Source of the DNA: Strigamia acuminata
Taxonomy: Eukaryota; Arthropoda; Chilopoda; Geophilomorpha; Linotaeniidae
Reading direction: 5' to 3'
Length of the DNA: 64,000 bases
Assembly: GCA_949358305.1 (NCBI GenBank)
Contig: OX442314.1
Coordinates: 41,918,581 to 41,982,580, forward strand
The notes below the pieces were generated by a model, which saw nothing but the letters and a program-made list of their open reading frames with translations, was not told the DNA's origin and made no database searches. The position numbers were made by a program, and so were the translations under genes. Shown piece after piece: positions 22,725 through 33,968 of this stretch (positions are counted from its first letter, which is position 1; each line of letters opens with the position of its first letter).

Positions 22725-24785
22725 CCCTCGGATCACTTCTCTCGTTGACTGTTTATAGATCCAGTCTGACACATGGGCCTGAGCTGAGCCGTGGATTGAC
22801 ATGAAGCCTCAATCGATTCTACAATTATATTTATATCACTCTTCTCTTCTGGGAAACGGTGAAAAACGCTTCTTTGAGCTATATTGGCGCTTGGCAAAGC
22901 GTTTCCGACGTGAATCCTTGTCCGCCCTCCCTGTCCGCCCAACGAGTCTCAATCTCACAGTTTGATGCCGCTTGCTTAGCTGTCCTGTCTTGATTCTGCG
23001 CCAAATGACGAATCTTGCTCGCTTCTCTCCTTTCTTTCTGCTCTCGAAGTTCGTTCTCTCAGGCATTTCGGTGTCCGCGGCAACTTTTATCATGATGTGC
23101 AAACAAATGTGGTCTTGCACATCAAAAGGATCAATACGTCGGTTGTCATTGTCAAAAATCCATCTGATGATAACAATGGCAACCTGGAGTGATGGTTCTT
23201 TCTTCCGCTCTATCTCCCGACTGGCCGTTCGAGCCGTTTCTAGGACGAACGGAAAATAATGCGCTATTTCTGCTTGGGCGGCATGGTCTTGGAGATTCCC
23301 GTCGGGGTGACTTAAGGTGTCAGCATCATGATCCGGGGTTTCGGGGGCGATTTCCGTATTCAGTCGCATCCACTCGATCACCGCTTCTTCCGTCGTTGGC
23401 TGTATATAGATCTAGTCTGACACAAGGGTCTGAGCTGAACTTTGGATTGACATGAAGCCAAACCTTAATGGACCTCATTTTGGCCCGGAAGCTATCCAGT
23501 TCAGTTAGTACATCTGCCGTATTGCTGTTACCCCTAGTAGATCGCACAGCAAGGTCCAAGCGTCTAAATAGAAGGTGCTGCGTGGCTGGATTTTTTAACA
23601 AATATCAAATTTATTCTATAATGTCCCGGAACCAGGGTCTGGGTTTTGATTTCTCAAAGCCAAGATCTAGGATTTGAAAGACATGGGTGGTGAGACTTTA
23701 AACAGTTTAAAGAAAGTAATTTTTCAAAAATTGGGTAAAAACTATGGCAATTCCGCTTGATCCAGGTCTTTCGCGCCGGCAGTAAAAGGCGAAAATTCAA
23801 GACAAGAAGGGAATTCCTTGTTTTCCGTTTTGCCATGAAATATGTCCCGATTTTTCGCTTTGAATTCGAATAAAATGGTTTCAGACCTTCTAAATATGTT
23901 CCTGGATCCCAAATCCACGTTTCTGTACTGAAATTTCTCCAAAAATGAATGTCCTCTTTACACTGCTTTACATGCATGGCTGCCATGTTTTTTTGCAACT
24001 TTACGTAGATCGGGCTGCGCTCTTTCGTCACTTCGGCGGTTTTCACTGCCGGTTGCGTCTGTGTTTCACTGTCCATCATTTTTGGGGACGGAGTGGGTGC
24101 GCGAATTGGTGAGTGATTGCTTTTCGTTGGTGTCGGCGACTTGCTTGGCGTTGATGGTTCGGACTGGCGCTTTGCGTAACATGATCGGCCACCTGGTCGC
24201 AGCATTAGTGCCCCGTTCGGTCGACCTCGGGTTTTAGGTCGGGCGCCGGAATTGATGGCTTCAAAATGTGTAAACAACGTCGTGGGTTCTTGCATGAATG
24301 TTTGCGTTCCACTTGGTCCAGGCGCAGGGTCCTCGAAATTCACAATTTCCATGGGGGTAGGATCACTCACAGGCAGATGGTTCGTGCCGGCACCGGCGGA
24401 AACGGAACAGTTCGTTATAATTTCCATTGCTTTCATGGTGGCAATGGCAGCAGCGGTTGGCGTATAGGTTGCTTCTGGCCCCATTTTCTTTAATGGTGGG
24501 TCTGTTGGCGGCATGCCAACTGGCCGAAAACTCTTCAGTTCTTGTTGATACGTGATCTTCCTCATGTCCCACTCTCGGCGAAGTCGGTCTGCTCGAACAC
24601 AACTCCACTGATCGAAGATGTTCCACGGTTTTCTTTTGGATCGTCCCCAAGTAGCCCACCCCTATCGGAAGGACCTCGGCGCAAAGGGTACCCGGGAAGA
24701 GCAGGTCTATAGCCGGGCGGATGTGATCGTATTTTGCGTCTTTTGGTTGAGAACCACATATCTTACTGTTAGACGACATCGACAT
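22725..24785 (-). pseudogene. Relic of a Gypsy third ORF related to element 1 ORF3
   Basis: Minus-strand frames 24785-24363, 24565-23654, 23601-23326 and 23381-22836 are pieces of one or two decayed copies. The diagnostic segment is KVWLHVNPKFSSDP followed by RLDLYTANDGRS at about 23469-23389, matching IQVWLHVNPGMVSGPNAGRD and CTVNERS of element 1 ORF3. The same motif, with an in-frame stop, recurs at about 22815-22725 (LHVNPRLSSGP, TVNERSDPRG), so the tail exists twice. The N-terminal part (23654-24565) is Pro/Ser/Thr-rich (SPTPTKSNHSPIRAPTPSP). Several frameshifts separate the pieces. Confidence 0.55.
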
Positions 24786-24829
24786 TGGTCATTTGGTAAA
24801 CGTTCGGTCGGTTAATCAGTTTGGTCAGT

Positions 24830-26447
24830 CAGTTTCTAATCAGATTCCCAATCTGAATCAAAAGTCCACAATTGCTGAGCGATGGAGATCAGCTCTTGGT
24901 AGTCCCATCTATGCCTTGTCCATGTGCGAGAGCAATGGATGCGGCCCTCGATCTGTGGCACGTAGCCACAATACTTCGTTGGGAGAGTAATCCCACCATG
25001 CTCAATTCCAAGAAAACGCAAGAACTTAAAACGTCTCTCAGTCTTGAGAATGAAAGCATTAATCTCCTCAGAAGAGATCGAGAACTCATCACACATGTCA
25101 ACGATCATGTTGTGCCATCTCGCTCCCTGTCCCGAGTTGACAGTTGACCACACTGACCAATGGCACGAGTTACTGTGTCCATTGGCTCTTTGATAGTTCG
25201 TTCAGGAAAGAGAAACGAGGCGAGCAAGAATTCGTCAGGCTTGTATGCTTGTCCATGGATATTCCAGTATCCAATGAAATAAATACATTTTGGGTCTTTG
25301 GTGATGTAAGATTTAACACGGTTCAGGATAAAACCAAACTTCTCCAGAGGGAGGTCAGCCCAGTCGTCTAGGTTAATCAAGTCCTTCGTAGTAAGGTAAA
25401 TATCATCACCCATGTAAATATCACCAACAGGGAATGAGCCGGTGGTAGCTTAGCACAAGTATCTACTCACAATCATATTGATCAAGGTATCAATTAGATT
25501 AGTCCATGTCGACCCAGAAGGTACGTCAAAACTCTTCCGACATCTATCGCCGGTGTGAAGGCGAATAGGTGTATTGATGAAATACTTAACCATAGAAGCC
25601 TTAACCATAGAAACTCTTCTGGATTGACGCTCCAAACAAGTCCTTCTGAGTCACGGACGTGAGAGAAGTCAAACATATCAAAAAGAATATCAAATGCGTC
25701 ACGTATCAGGCAGGCTCAGCAATGTGAGTCAAACTCCTTTTAATCATTTAAAACATGGGTTACATTCGGCTCAGACGCCATCTCATTGATGTACGACATG
25801 CCACTATTGAAGATTTCGCACTTGTATGTGACAGGTAGATTTTATACGTGAGAGTTGATCCACTCCATTAAAGGATAGAACTAACGTTCCTCTTCAACAG
25901 TAACAGTGATGGGCAAACCCCACACTGGTCGAATTTTATTCTTATCAATGGACGTAACCTGGGCCCTGTAAAACAAGCAAGAATCGGGAAGTCGTTTGTC
26001 TCCTCTTCCACGACCAATATTGTTCCACAGTATGTGCCAAGTCTTGACCGCCTCAGGATCAACAAGAACATCACCCTTTGTAGAATACCCAAGTTGTGAG
26101 AAGGGTAATCCAGGGGACCTTCCTTTTGGAAAGGAAGAAGATTTTTCAACGCCGCCAAGAGTCAAGGGGATGATCTTCTCTTTGACGCTGAAATGTTTCT
26201 TAACTGAAGCAAGAACCAGTTGGTAGATTGGGTCCTCGCGGACAGTGCATTTGACACTGGGAATGTCAAAAAGCCGAAGGGATTCGAGAATAGCGTCCGT
26301 CGAAACGATAGACCTGTGACACCTATCATTAACATCATTAATGGTGTCGTTGCCAAAATGTTTTCGCGCAAAAGACTCAGCGGCATAGTCAGTTCTCGGG
26401 ACTCGAAGGTCAAGGTTGAAGCCCTTCATTTTAGATAATCGAATCAT
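24830..26447 (-). pseudogene. Endogenous RNA-virus RdRp (partitivirus-like), broken
   Basis: Minus-strand frames 26447-25881, then pieces around 25740-25450, then 25413-25105 and 25153-24836, carry the ordered motifs of a double-stranded-RNA-virus-type RNA polymerase. They are a fingers segment (RSPGLPFSQLGYSTKGDV, IRPVWGLPI), a motif A region near 25720 (IRDAFDILFDMF), motif B (VPSGSTWTNLIDTLIN, about 25540-25495) and motif C MGDDIYL at 25413. Order and spacing fit Partitiviridae-like polymerases. The copy is dead: an in-frame TAG at 25881-25883, another stop in the motif A region, frame changes including one at a small direct duplication (tctatggttaag) near 25607-25635, a stop just before motif C, and a shift near 25150. 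No capsid gene is seen. Flanks are transposon fragments. Confidence 0.8.
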
Positions 26448-26459
26448 CTAAAATCATCA

Positions 26460-26640
26460 TCTAAAATGGGAAAACATCAAACATTAATACGAAATATGTT
26501 TTATGGTCTTCAGCATCGAGCTGCAATTCTTTTAGCATACTCCATACTTTTTTTCTCTATACTATAGAAGAAAATAAATAAGGAGTATTTATATTTCCAT
26601 CATTCAATCCAACTACTGGTAGTGTAAATCTTGCTAGTTG
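26460..26640 (-). mobile_element. YqaJ-family transposon fragment next to the viral insert
   Basis: Matches 28630-28800 in the same orientation (caaacattaatacgaaatat, ttttagcatactccat, ccatcattcaatccaacta). The minus-strand reading VVGLNDGN..TPYLFSSIV is the C-terminal tail shared with the 28.7-kb copy. It ends next to the start of the RdRp relic. Confidence 0.65.
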
Positions 26641-27540
26641 ATACCGTAATGGTGAGAATTGATGAACAGGTCTTAAGCTTGTGTTTACTTCATTTGATTT
26701 TGAGAGAAGGTATGCTAATGGCAATCTTGCATTCGAAGAATTCAGGGTTTCCTTGTTTTGAAAGGTCATTAGCAGTCACAGTTCTTTCTGCGAAAATTAT
26801 AACGTTTTCTTTATTTTATTAGAAGTACCGGTAATATATTATAAAATTAAAAAATGCCATGACTCTAATCTGTTGTTGGTTCCGTGTGACAATTCGAAAA
26901 CACTGAAGCGAGCTGAAGTTACTTTGATCAGCCATTGCTCACGGTAATAGCAAAGAAATCTTTCAACAAATCTGCAACTGTGCCCTCACGTTCTGCTGCA
27001 TCCCAATAAGGCTCGATTACTTTGAAGTCTAATTCGATCTTGTTTGTTGGCAATTAAGCCAGAGCCGTAACGAGGTGGATGGCTGCCCAAGCGTACTCGT
27101 CCACGACCACTTCCACAAAGCCTGCAATCAATGTAAAAGTTTGATTTCAACTCGCACCAAATATGATTTTTGCTTTTACCTGCAGGACATGAATGTACTT
27201 AAAAGATACACTACATTTGGTCACACAGACTTCAAGGCCTTTCTCTAACTAGTTGCATTATGCATTATCTATGATTATGACTGATGGTTCTTACTCGAGT
27301 GATGGAATGACGCCAACAATTTCTGCGAGATTAAATAGATCATCCCTAAGGACAATACTACATGGTCATGAGGTTGGTACCAGTCTATATTTAGCATAAC
27401 AGCATAGCCCTTAGTTTGGAAGAAACCTTTGGCTTGTCATTTTTTCCAAACATATCCATCATAAATGTCTTCAATGATACCAGAATCTACTTTTTTAGAT
27501 TTCCAAACTTCACACTTCGGATGTTCTTCACATCTACCCC
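26641..27540. other. Non-coding stretch with transposon crumbs
   Basis: No gene supported. The block at 27328-27378 (gagattaaatag ... catggtcatgaggttg) repeats part of the YqaJ-family sequence at 21923-21968 and 29360-29404. Confidence 0.4.
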
Positions 27541-27545
27541 AAAGT

Positions 27546-27668
27546 TTACCATTGTTAGGTTAGATTAGGTACGAAAATTTTGAAAAAATCGCCAGAGCAC
27601 GGTTTATGCACAACTCAACTCAACCTAACCTGATCTAACCTAACCTGACCTGACCTAACCTAACCAAA
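27546..27668 (-). repeat. Interstitial TTAGG/TCAGG telomere-like repeats
   Basis: CCTAACCTGATCTAACCTAA and continuing CCTAACC/CCTGACC units at 27621-27668, with GTTAGGTTAGATTAGGTA in opposite orientation at 27551-27570. TTAGG is the usual arthropod telomere unit; TCAGG is its known variant. The opposing arms make this a small inverted repeat. A second tract is at 49088-49118. Confidence 0.7.
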
Positions 27669-27772
27669 AAACCTAATACAAACAAATGAAATCAAGGCAA
27701 ATCAAGGCATTTATTCATCTGAAGAGTCTTCATCATTACAATCAGGATTATTCGGATCATAAGCAGCCTTCT

Positions 27773-27973
27773 TCATTCGGAGCATTTCTCGGCGCCAAAG
27801 GTATTCGCCAAGATGAAGATGAAGATTTTTTTTGCACTTTCATCCTTCAGGAGTCCAGCTCTTAATGGACGCCAATTGGACTCTATCGTGTTCGTGTTCC
27901 AGCCGTACTGATTTTTGAATTCTTTGGAGTGATTTACCACGTGCTCAACTTCATTATGACAAAAACTGGTCAT
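27773..27973 (-). pseudogene. Merlin (ISXO2-like) transposase fragment
   Basis: Minus-strand reading VNHSKEFKNQYGWNTNTIES followed by NWRPLRAGL matches the end of the DDE core of Merlin/IS1016-type transposases (a VNHS..F....G..TNTIE..W pattern, with the last catalytic Glu in IES). Only the last third remains, fused to the piggyBac relic on its 5' side. Confidence 0.65.
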
Positions 27974-27984
27974 GATTTTTGAAA

Positions 27985-28348
27985 TTTGTTATTACCGGCG
28001 GTAATTCTCTCTTATTTTTTCTTATTGTCCCCAAATATGTCAAGTTGTGCTCCAATAAGGATTCAGCAAATTCTTGGCTGGAAAAAAAATTATCACCGGT
28101 GACACCTCTTCCCCACCCCAAATAATTTTTTACCATGTCCAAAACTACTGTTTTTCCTTGATTGACTTCCCGTTGGTCATTTAATTTTCCTGTGTAAACT
28201 TGTAGATTGCAGACATAATGACTACTGGAACAAACACATGTCCAAACTTTTATCTTGTATCGCCCTGGTTTCGATTTTATGTACTGTTTGAAGGGACATT
28301 TGCCTCGAAATTTAATTAATTGCTCATCAACTGTTAAATGACAAACAC
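27985..28348 (-). pseudogene. piggyBac transposase fragment
   Basis: Minus-strand reading contains TVDEQLIKFRGKCPFKQYIK with the first catalytic Asp, SKPGRYKIKVW, GKTVVLDMVKNYLGWGRGVT and GDNFFSSQEFAESLL with the second Asp, then TIRKNKRELP. These are in the order of the DDE_Tnp_1_7 core. The N-terminus and everything after this core are missing, and it is joined abruptly to P-type sequence at about 28349 and to Merlin sequence at about 27980. Inactive. Confidence 0.75.
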
Positions 28349-28560
28349 AAGGGCTAAAACCTTAATGTCAACTGCTTCAAGTCGTGCAACAGCATCGCAC
28401 GCTACCTTGTAAAGATTCACTGCTGTTGTGTTGCTCACTGGATAATGTGCGTATGGCCAACTTAAGTTATTTGTGATCCCATGAACGAGTAATTGTAGCA
28501 CATGACTTGCTACAGTCTCATGTCTCTTTATGCTACAGTCTCATGTCCCTATAGCAATGA
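28349..28560 (-). pseudogene. P-element-type transposase fragment (copy 1)
   Basis: Nearly identical to 48535-48705 in the same orientation. The minus-strand reading includes HGITNNLSWPYAHYP, KVLAL and a Glu/Ala-rich helix, as in the RNase-H-like core of P-element/THAP9-type transposases. A 20-bp piece (acagtctcatgtc) is locally duplicated near 28523-28550. Confidence 0.6.
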
Positions 28561-28779
28561 GCTGTTGAACACATTGAACCTTTCCATCTCTTCATGAAGT
28601 TAACAAACCTTCTTTTATTTTGATCTCATCAAACATTAATATGAAATATTTTTTATGGTCTTCAGCATCTGGCTGCAGTTCTTTTAGCATACTCCATATT
28701 TTTTTCTCTTCTATACTATAGAAGAAAAAAAACGTGGAGTATTTTTATTTCCATCATTCAATCCAACTAGTGGTACCGG

Positions 28780-29340
28780 TAGTATACTTTTATAATATTT
28801 TTCATTATAAGCAATTGGTTCAATATAAATCCCTTTTTCTGTCCACACTACAGTCTGTTTTATGTACATTTGTTGCATGCATTTGTAATTGTATCTGAGT
28901 GTAATATTTGTGCTAGCTGTTCAGTTTATAATATTTACCAAGCGATAATAAATATGGTGCCTTGGTGGGTGATTTGTCTTTCACTGAAAAAGGGCATTTA
29001 ATTTCAACAAGAGTACTTTTATCTGAACTAATTCCATCAGGAGATACAGCTAAGTAATTATGTAATTTGTCAATATACAGTCCACATGCATCAGTTGCAA
29101 TTCCAGTAACACTTTGATATTGATTCAATGCATCTTTTTCATGTGAAATTCCCCATTTAACTGAAGGAATAGATAAAATATTTTTAGGTTTTAACTGTCT
29201 TTTTGCTGGCCCCTCGGCAAAATTCCCACTTGTAACAGTTGTAACAATATCATGTGCAATTGAAGCAGTAATACGACAAATTGTAGAGTTATGCACTCCA
29301 TGGCCAATTACTGATGCAATTTCCCTCATCGACATAGGAT
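28780..29340 (-). pseudogene. YqaJ-type nuclease (catalytic part), transposon-borne
   Basis: The frame 29335-28913 contains PSVKWGISHEKDALNQYQSV, YLAVSPDGIS and LVEIKCPFSVKD, i.e. the E, D and E-x-K residues of the YqaJ/lambda-exonuclease fold (PD-(D/E)XK superfamily). After an in-frame stop at 28913 the minus strand continues with VVWTEKGIYIEPIAYNEKYY, the usual next strand, so the nuclease is interrupted only by local damage. The upstream part (MSMREIASVIGHGVHNSTIC) is shared with the 21.8-kb copy. Such nucleases are carried by eukaryotic DNA transposons. Confidence 0.75.
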
Positions 29341-29850
29341 TCTCACAGAAAGAATACAGATTAAATAAAAACTCCTAAGGACAATTCTGTATGGTCATGA
29401 GGTTGCTCTGTGTTAATATTTCTGGTGGGCTGAATCGGTTTGCTGTGAAGCCATTACCGTCAATATTTCCTTTGCTCGTTTTAAACATTGATTTATTTTT
29501 GTGTCATTTGAATTGAGTTTGTGCCATAGAAAGAGGTAAAAAAAAATAATCCAAAAATATTATATCTTTATATTATACAAGTACTATAATGTATATTAAT
29601 AATATAATATACTATAATAATAATATAATAATATAATATAATATAATAATATAATAATAATAATATAATATAATATAATATAATATAATATTATACACAG
29701 TTACACCAGAATGGAGCGAACGAGAACAAAGACGAATGGTCATCTTCAAATTCAAATTTAAAATATGTAAATTGCATTTCGTTCAGTCGCAATGGCAACG
29801 AAACCTGAAATGTAATTTGTATTAAAATCCCAAATTTTGTCATTATTTTT
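29341..29850. mobile_element. YqaJ-family transposon end, with AT microsatellite
   Basis: Continuation of the repeat shared with 21890-22350, interrupted by an expanded (ATAAT)n/(AT)n tract at about 29585-29690 that is much shorter in the other copy. Contains CTTCAAATTCAAATTTAAAA and the GGCAACGAAACCTG block. Confidence 0.75.
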
Positions 29851-30480
29851 GAAAATCAAAACTATGCACAAGAAACGCTCCTATTGGAGCAACACTAATC
29901 TGATAATGGATAAAAATGAATTTCAAAAAATGGCTTGTCACCTATTATGATGTCCAACGTAGCCGAGGTGTGTTCGGGGTCCATCCAGGGGCCTTTAGAA
30001 GGTCGTAAATACCTAGAAAATCGAAAAAACGATTAAGAACAACCAAAAATTGAACAAAAAACTTAAAAATCAATTTCAAAAACATCCAAAAATGGAAAAC
30101 TGAAACTAAAACGACAGGACAACAACAAATGGCGGAGGCGCCCCGTTATGCGGTGGTAATCTTGTGTACTAGGAAATAGGTTGGAGGAGGTCAGCCGCCG
30201 AGTCAGCCGCCCAGCTTTTTCCACCAACCACAGCCTGCCACAAGCCCAAACCCGCACCCTTTGCTGCTGAATCTAAAGATGTGCATATATTCTTGCTATT
30301 TTAAGTTTACAACAATTTCATTTTCAATAATCCAAGAACAATCTAGTCGAATAAGTTTTAGGAATGGAAGAGTATAACTGATGCTAAAATGAACTCCTTC
30401 TGGTCGTAGTATCGCTGAAACCTCTTTCTGATGCCGTTTAAGACTGTAGTCGCCAGAGGTTGCGTATGGTTCAAACTAGG
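29851..30480. other. Non-coding stretch
   Basis: No supported feature. A minus-strand 64-codon frame (30063-30257) is unassigned. Confidence 0.35.
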
Positions 30481-30484
30481 ATGT

Positions 30485-30790
30485 GGATGTTAGATAACCA
30501 TGTGAACTTCATGCACGAAACGACCGCCCAGACGCAACGATTCGTCGGGATCCTTCGCCGTGGCCAGCACGAGAACTTGACGTCCTGCGTCTTGGCGGTC
30601 GAAATCTAAAATAAAAAGACCTGGAAACAAAATTCATTTATTAATTTTGGACGCGGTAATGTTGAGGTCCAAGATGGCGCACCGTCTATGCATTTCGCAA
30701 GTTGCTCGATCATTCCATCTTCAAATGGCATTTGTGCCAATTCCTTGCAGAAAACAGCGTCGATATGGTTATTGTAGAGATTGTAATTCA
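30485..30790 (-). pseudogene. AAA+ ATPase exon fragments (NVL/Cdc48-like, tentative)
   Basis: Two minus-strand pieces look like adjacent exons of an AAA+ ATPase. The first (about 30790-30660) reads NNHIDAVFCKELAQMPFEDG then MIEQLAKCIDG, like the segment after Walker B (DEIDA ... ME.RI..QLL.CMDG). The second, after a plausible acceptor (tttttattttag) near 30606, reads GRQVLVLATAKDPDESLRLG then GRFVHEVHM, like the second region of homology (VLVIGATN.PD.LD..LRR.GRF..EI). Walker B acidic residues and the arginine fingers are degraded, and there is no Walker A nearby, so it is a pseudogene fragment if the match holds. Confidence 0.45.
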
Positions 30791-30859
30791 AATTCAAAAG
30801 TAAGGTTAAAATTGATAACTCTAAATTTGATAATACTAAAAAATCAAACATAAATTTGA

Positions 30860-32404
30860 TAACAAATTGCTAACGTAAAAAAAATCAAGTTAAAATTGAT
30901 AACACCTACAAAAAATCATTGCACAATTATTAAGAACACTGAAATCACTGTCAATGTAACTGCTGGCATCACTCTAAGTCAATTGATCTTGACTTGAATA
31001 AAGTTTCTTCAAAAGTTTGTGATCCTCACTATTTATTGCATTGTGTAGTTTTCCACGGTATGCCATATTTACAGCAAAAGTTCTGTCAAGTAACTGACTC
31101 AATAATTGCCAAAGCTTGCCAATTTGTACAAAATCCTAACCTTAATTTCACAATATAATAAAATATCACTAAAAAAAAACACTAGATGCAAAATTTATCA
31201 GAAAAAAAAAATCCTATGCAACACGTATATTTTCAGTTATCTGTCCAAATCACTTTCGGCCCGGTCTCGCTTCTGGTTAACTTCGATCAGGGCTGTCATC
31301 TCATCCATTTCACAAATTGGCTGACCTAAGCATATTGCGGATTTGTAAGTGTTGATCAATATCCTAACATATAATTATAAGGGCACCGTATGAAAGATAA
31401 AAAGCAAACAACTAAACACACTTGTTTATAAGTAACTAAGTGAAAATTTACTCATTAAAATAAAAGTATGTTATATAATAATCAAGCAGCAATACATATA
31501 TTGAAATGAATGAAATATCAGGACGACTCTTCAACCTTAACTAGATACTCTTGTATCGTGGTCAGAACGGATAAATTAACTGATGGAGGCTTGTCACTAA
31601 TGGTACCTGGAACTCTGGTTCATCGCATCTTTAAACTTGTCCTGCTGGTTGTTTCATCACTTTTTTTATCCTGTTTTTTCAGGAGCCTTCGCCACTTTCT
31701 TGAATGCCAGTTGTGAATCTTAACTTTGAAAACTTTCGGGTTTTCAACATTGCTGTCCTCACTACTCATGTAAGTGGGATTATTTATTGTTTTTGAACTT
31801 CATTTTTTTTGTTTCAACCATTTCAAGTTGGTCCAATGCCTGTAACCGTCGCAACATTTCTAAAAAAAAATATGAAAAATTATTTTTTCTTTAAAATAAA
31901 TAATTAATAAAATAAACGTACTATTTTTTTTGACATATTTGATTATAAACCAAACAACACCAGATGGGGCGACTAGTAACGCGAATCACGTTCTCTTCTC
32001 GACCAAGGCCACACTAATCCCCTAATTTCTAAAACGATTATTGTTCACAATATGCGAAGAAATTGGATTATTCTTTTCACGACCGTTGTCGCTCTCATTT
32101 TCATTCTTTCATATAAATGGCAATGTAAGTGCATGTTTGGTGTAATGAATTCTGTTCCGTACAAAAGGTCGCAGTTCTTGCAGAATCTTATTAGCCGAGA
32201 GCACTAACAGGTGCAGGGCAAATACTGAATAAAATGTTATAAAATGTGCCAAATAATATTTTATAATTATAATTATAATTCCATTTGGGATCACAACAAC
32301 ATCAATCTTACAATACGGGTATCCAGCAAATTTAATTTTATTACTTCCCTAAACGTAAAAAGGGTTCTCCCTTTGCATAAACTGAAATAAAACTGTTAAA
32401 AATG
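30860..32404. other. Non-coding stretch
   Basis: No gene supported in about 1.5 kb. The sequence is A/T-rich; frames are short and unassigned. Confidence 0.4.
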
Positions 32405-32412
32405 CATATAAA

Positions 32413-33692
32413 CAGTGTTGGGATCGCTAACCAACAAGAATAGCTTCGCTAAAATTTCGCTTTTTCCCCAAAATTTACATTTCGCTAATTGTCGCTATCG
32501 CTAACTGGTAATAGTTAGCTAAAAAATCGCTAATTTTAGCTATTTTATCGCTAATATTTCGCTAGTTTTTCGCTAACTATATAAAATAAATTAATTTTTT
32601 TTTATTCTTTTATTTCTTGTTTTTTTTCCCTATTACAGACAATTAAACAAGTAAGGCTTTTATGCTGTATCCCTGCGAAATCTGTAATCTGAAATCTGTA
32701 ATTGACAGATCGTTTTTTAGTAATTAAAAAAAAACCTAAAGTTCAGGTCAAAAAATTATTGGCACCCTTTGAAAGAGCGGCAAATTCTGCACAGGAAACA
32801 TATTTTAAATATTCTAATCGGTTCATTTTTCATATTTTTGGTTTTTTTATGGTCGAATTCGAATTTCCCACTACATTTGCCATGCGGTCGCTGGTTACAA
32901 TCGTAAAAAAAGTACTTTTTCTTTACCGAATCAAAAGAAAAAATATACAGGCTCGTGCAGAATGCAATTTCCAATCGAATGAGCCTGGTTTCAGAATTTT
33001 TAAATCCTTTTTTAGTACCGAAAACATCAAAATTCGTATCGGGCGAACATTTTGGTGTCCATTAAAAAACACGGGTTCATCTAAACAGAATTCGTTTTCC
33101 TCCGTATCATCACCTACAGTATAGTTCCCGCCCGGTATCTTGCAGCTAAAATTGTAATGCACATCTAATTCTGCGCAGACAATTTGCTTATTCCAGTTGT
33201 TATTTAGCAGTATTAAACCAAACATTTTATATACTGTATAATACAACCTAATAATGCAAAACTAAAGTCAATGAACAAAAATATTTTGGTACTACGCTGT
33301 AAATTACTTTTAATGATGAGTTTATTGTTGTTTATTTACTTTATTTTAGCAGCATTAAGCCAAATATTAGGCTTAATACTGCTAAATAACAACTGGAATT
33401 TGAAAATCTTCTGCACAGAATGGGGTGCACAGTACGAATTTAGCATCAAGATACCGGACGGGAACGGTAGGTTGACATTTTTTCGTTTTTGAGTTTACGT
33501 CGTGAAAACGTATTAATTAGCGAGACAATCAGCGAAATTTTCGCTGATTTTCTCGCTAATTTATCATTTTTTGTTAGCTTCGCTAAAAAAAAATCGCTAA
33601 TTTTATGAAAGTAGCGATTTTTTCTTTCGCTAAAATAGCGATAGCTTCGCTAAAGTAGCGATAGCGAAATTTGGTTAGCGGGCCCAACACTG
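32413..33692. mobile_element. Non-autonomous hAT-like element, 1280 bp, 8-bp TSD CATATAAA
   Basis: Ends CAGTGTTGGG and CCCAACACTG (hAT-type termini), flanked by the same 8 bp CATATAAA at 32405-32412 and 33693-33700. Dozens of CGCTAA/TTAGCG words fill the first 190 and last 170 bp, the kind of subterminal array to which a hAT transposase binds. An inner inverted repeat of about 95 bp (33128-33220 against 33362-33470) surrounds a short spacer. The 140-codon frame at 32702-33124 resembles no transposase. Confidence 0.9.
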
Positions 33693-33700
33693 CATATAAA

Positions 33701-33968
33701 CAATAGTTTCATTACTTTCCAATACCCCATACTTGGAAATAATAGCTAATAATAGCTATTATGTAAAGAATCGTTAGTGGTAAACAACTTTTTTGGAGAG
33801 AAAATTATAAATTAACTATGGATTTACTGTGGAGTGTTTAGAGTGTTTGCAACTTCAATTTTTTAGCTGGAATGATTCGTTATTCGTTCATTTTCAGATT
33901 ACTTGTCACTGCCATGTAAAATGTCGCCTATTGGCAATGACGTTGTGATGGCATTCTAAGAGTGAAAC
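33701..33968. other. Short unique flank before element 2
   Basis: No gene supported. It ends with the target site AACT (33969-33972) of the Gypsy insertion. Confidence 0.5.
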
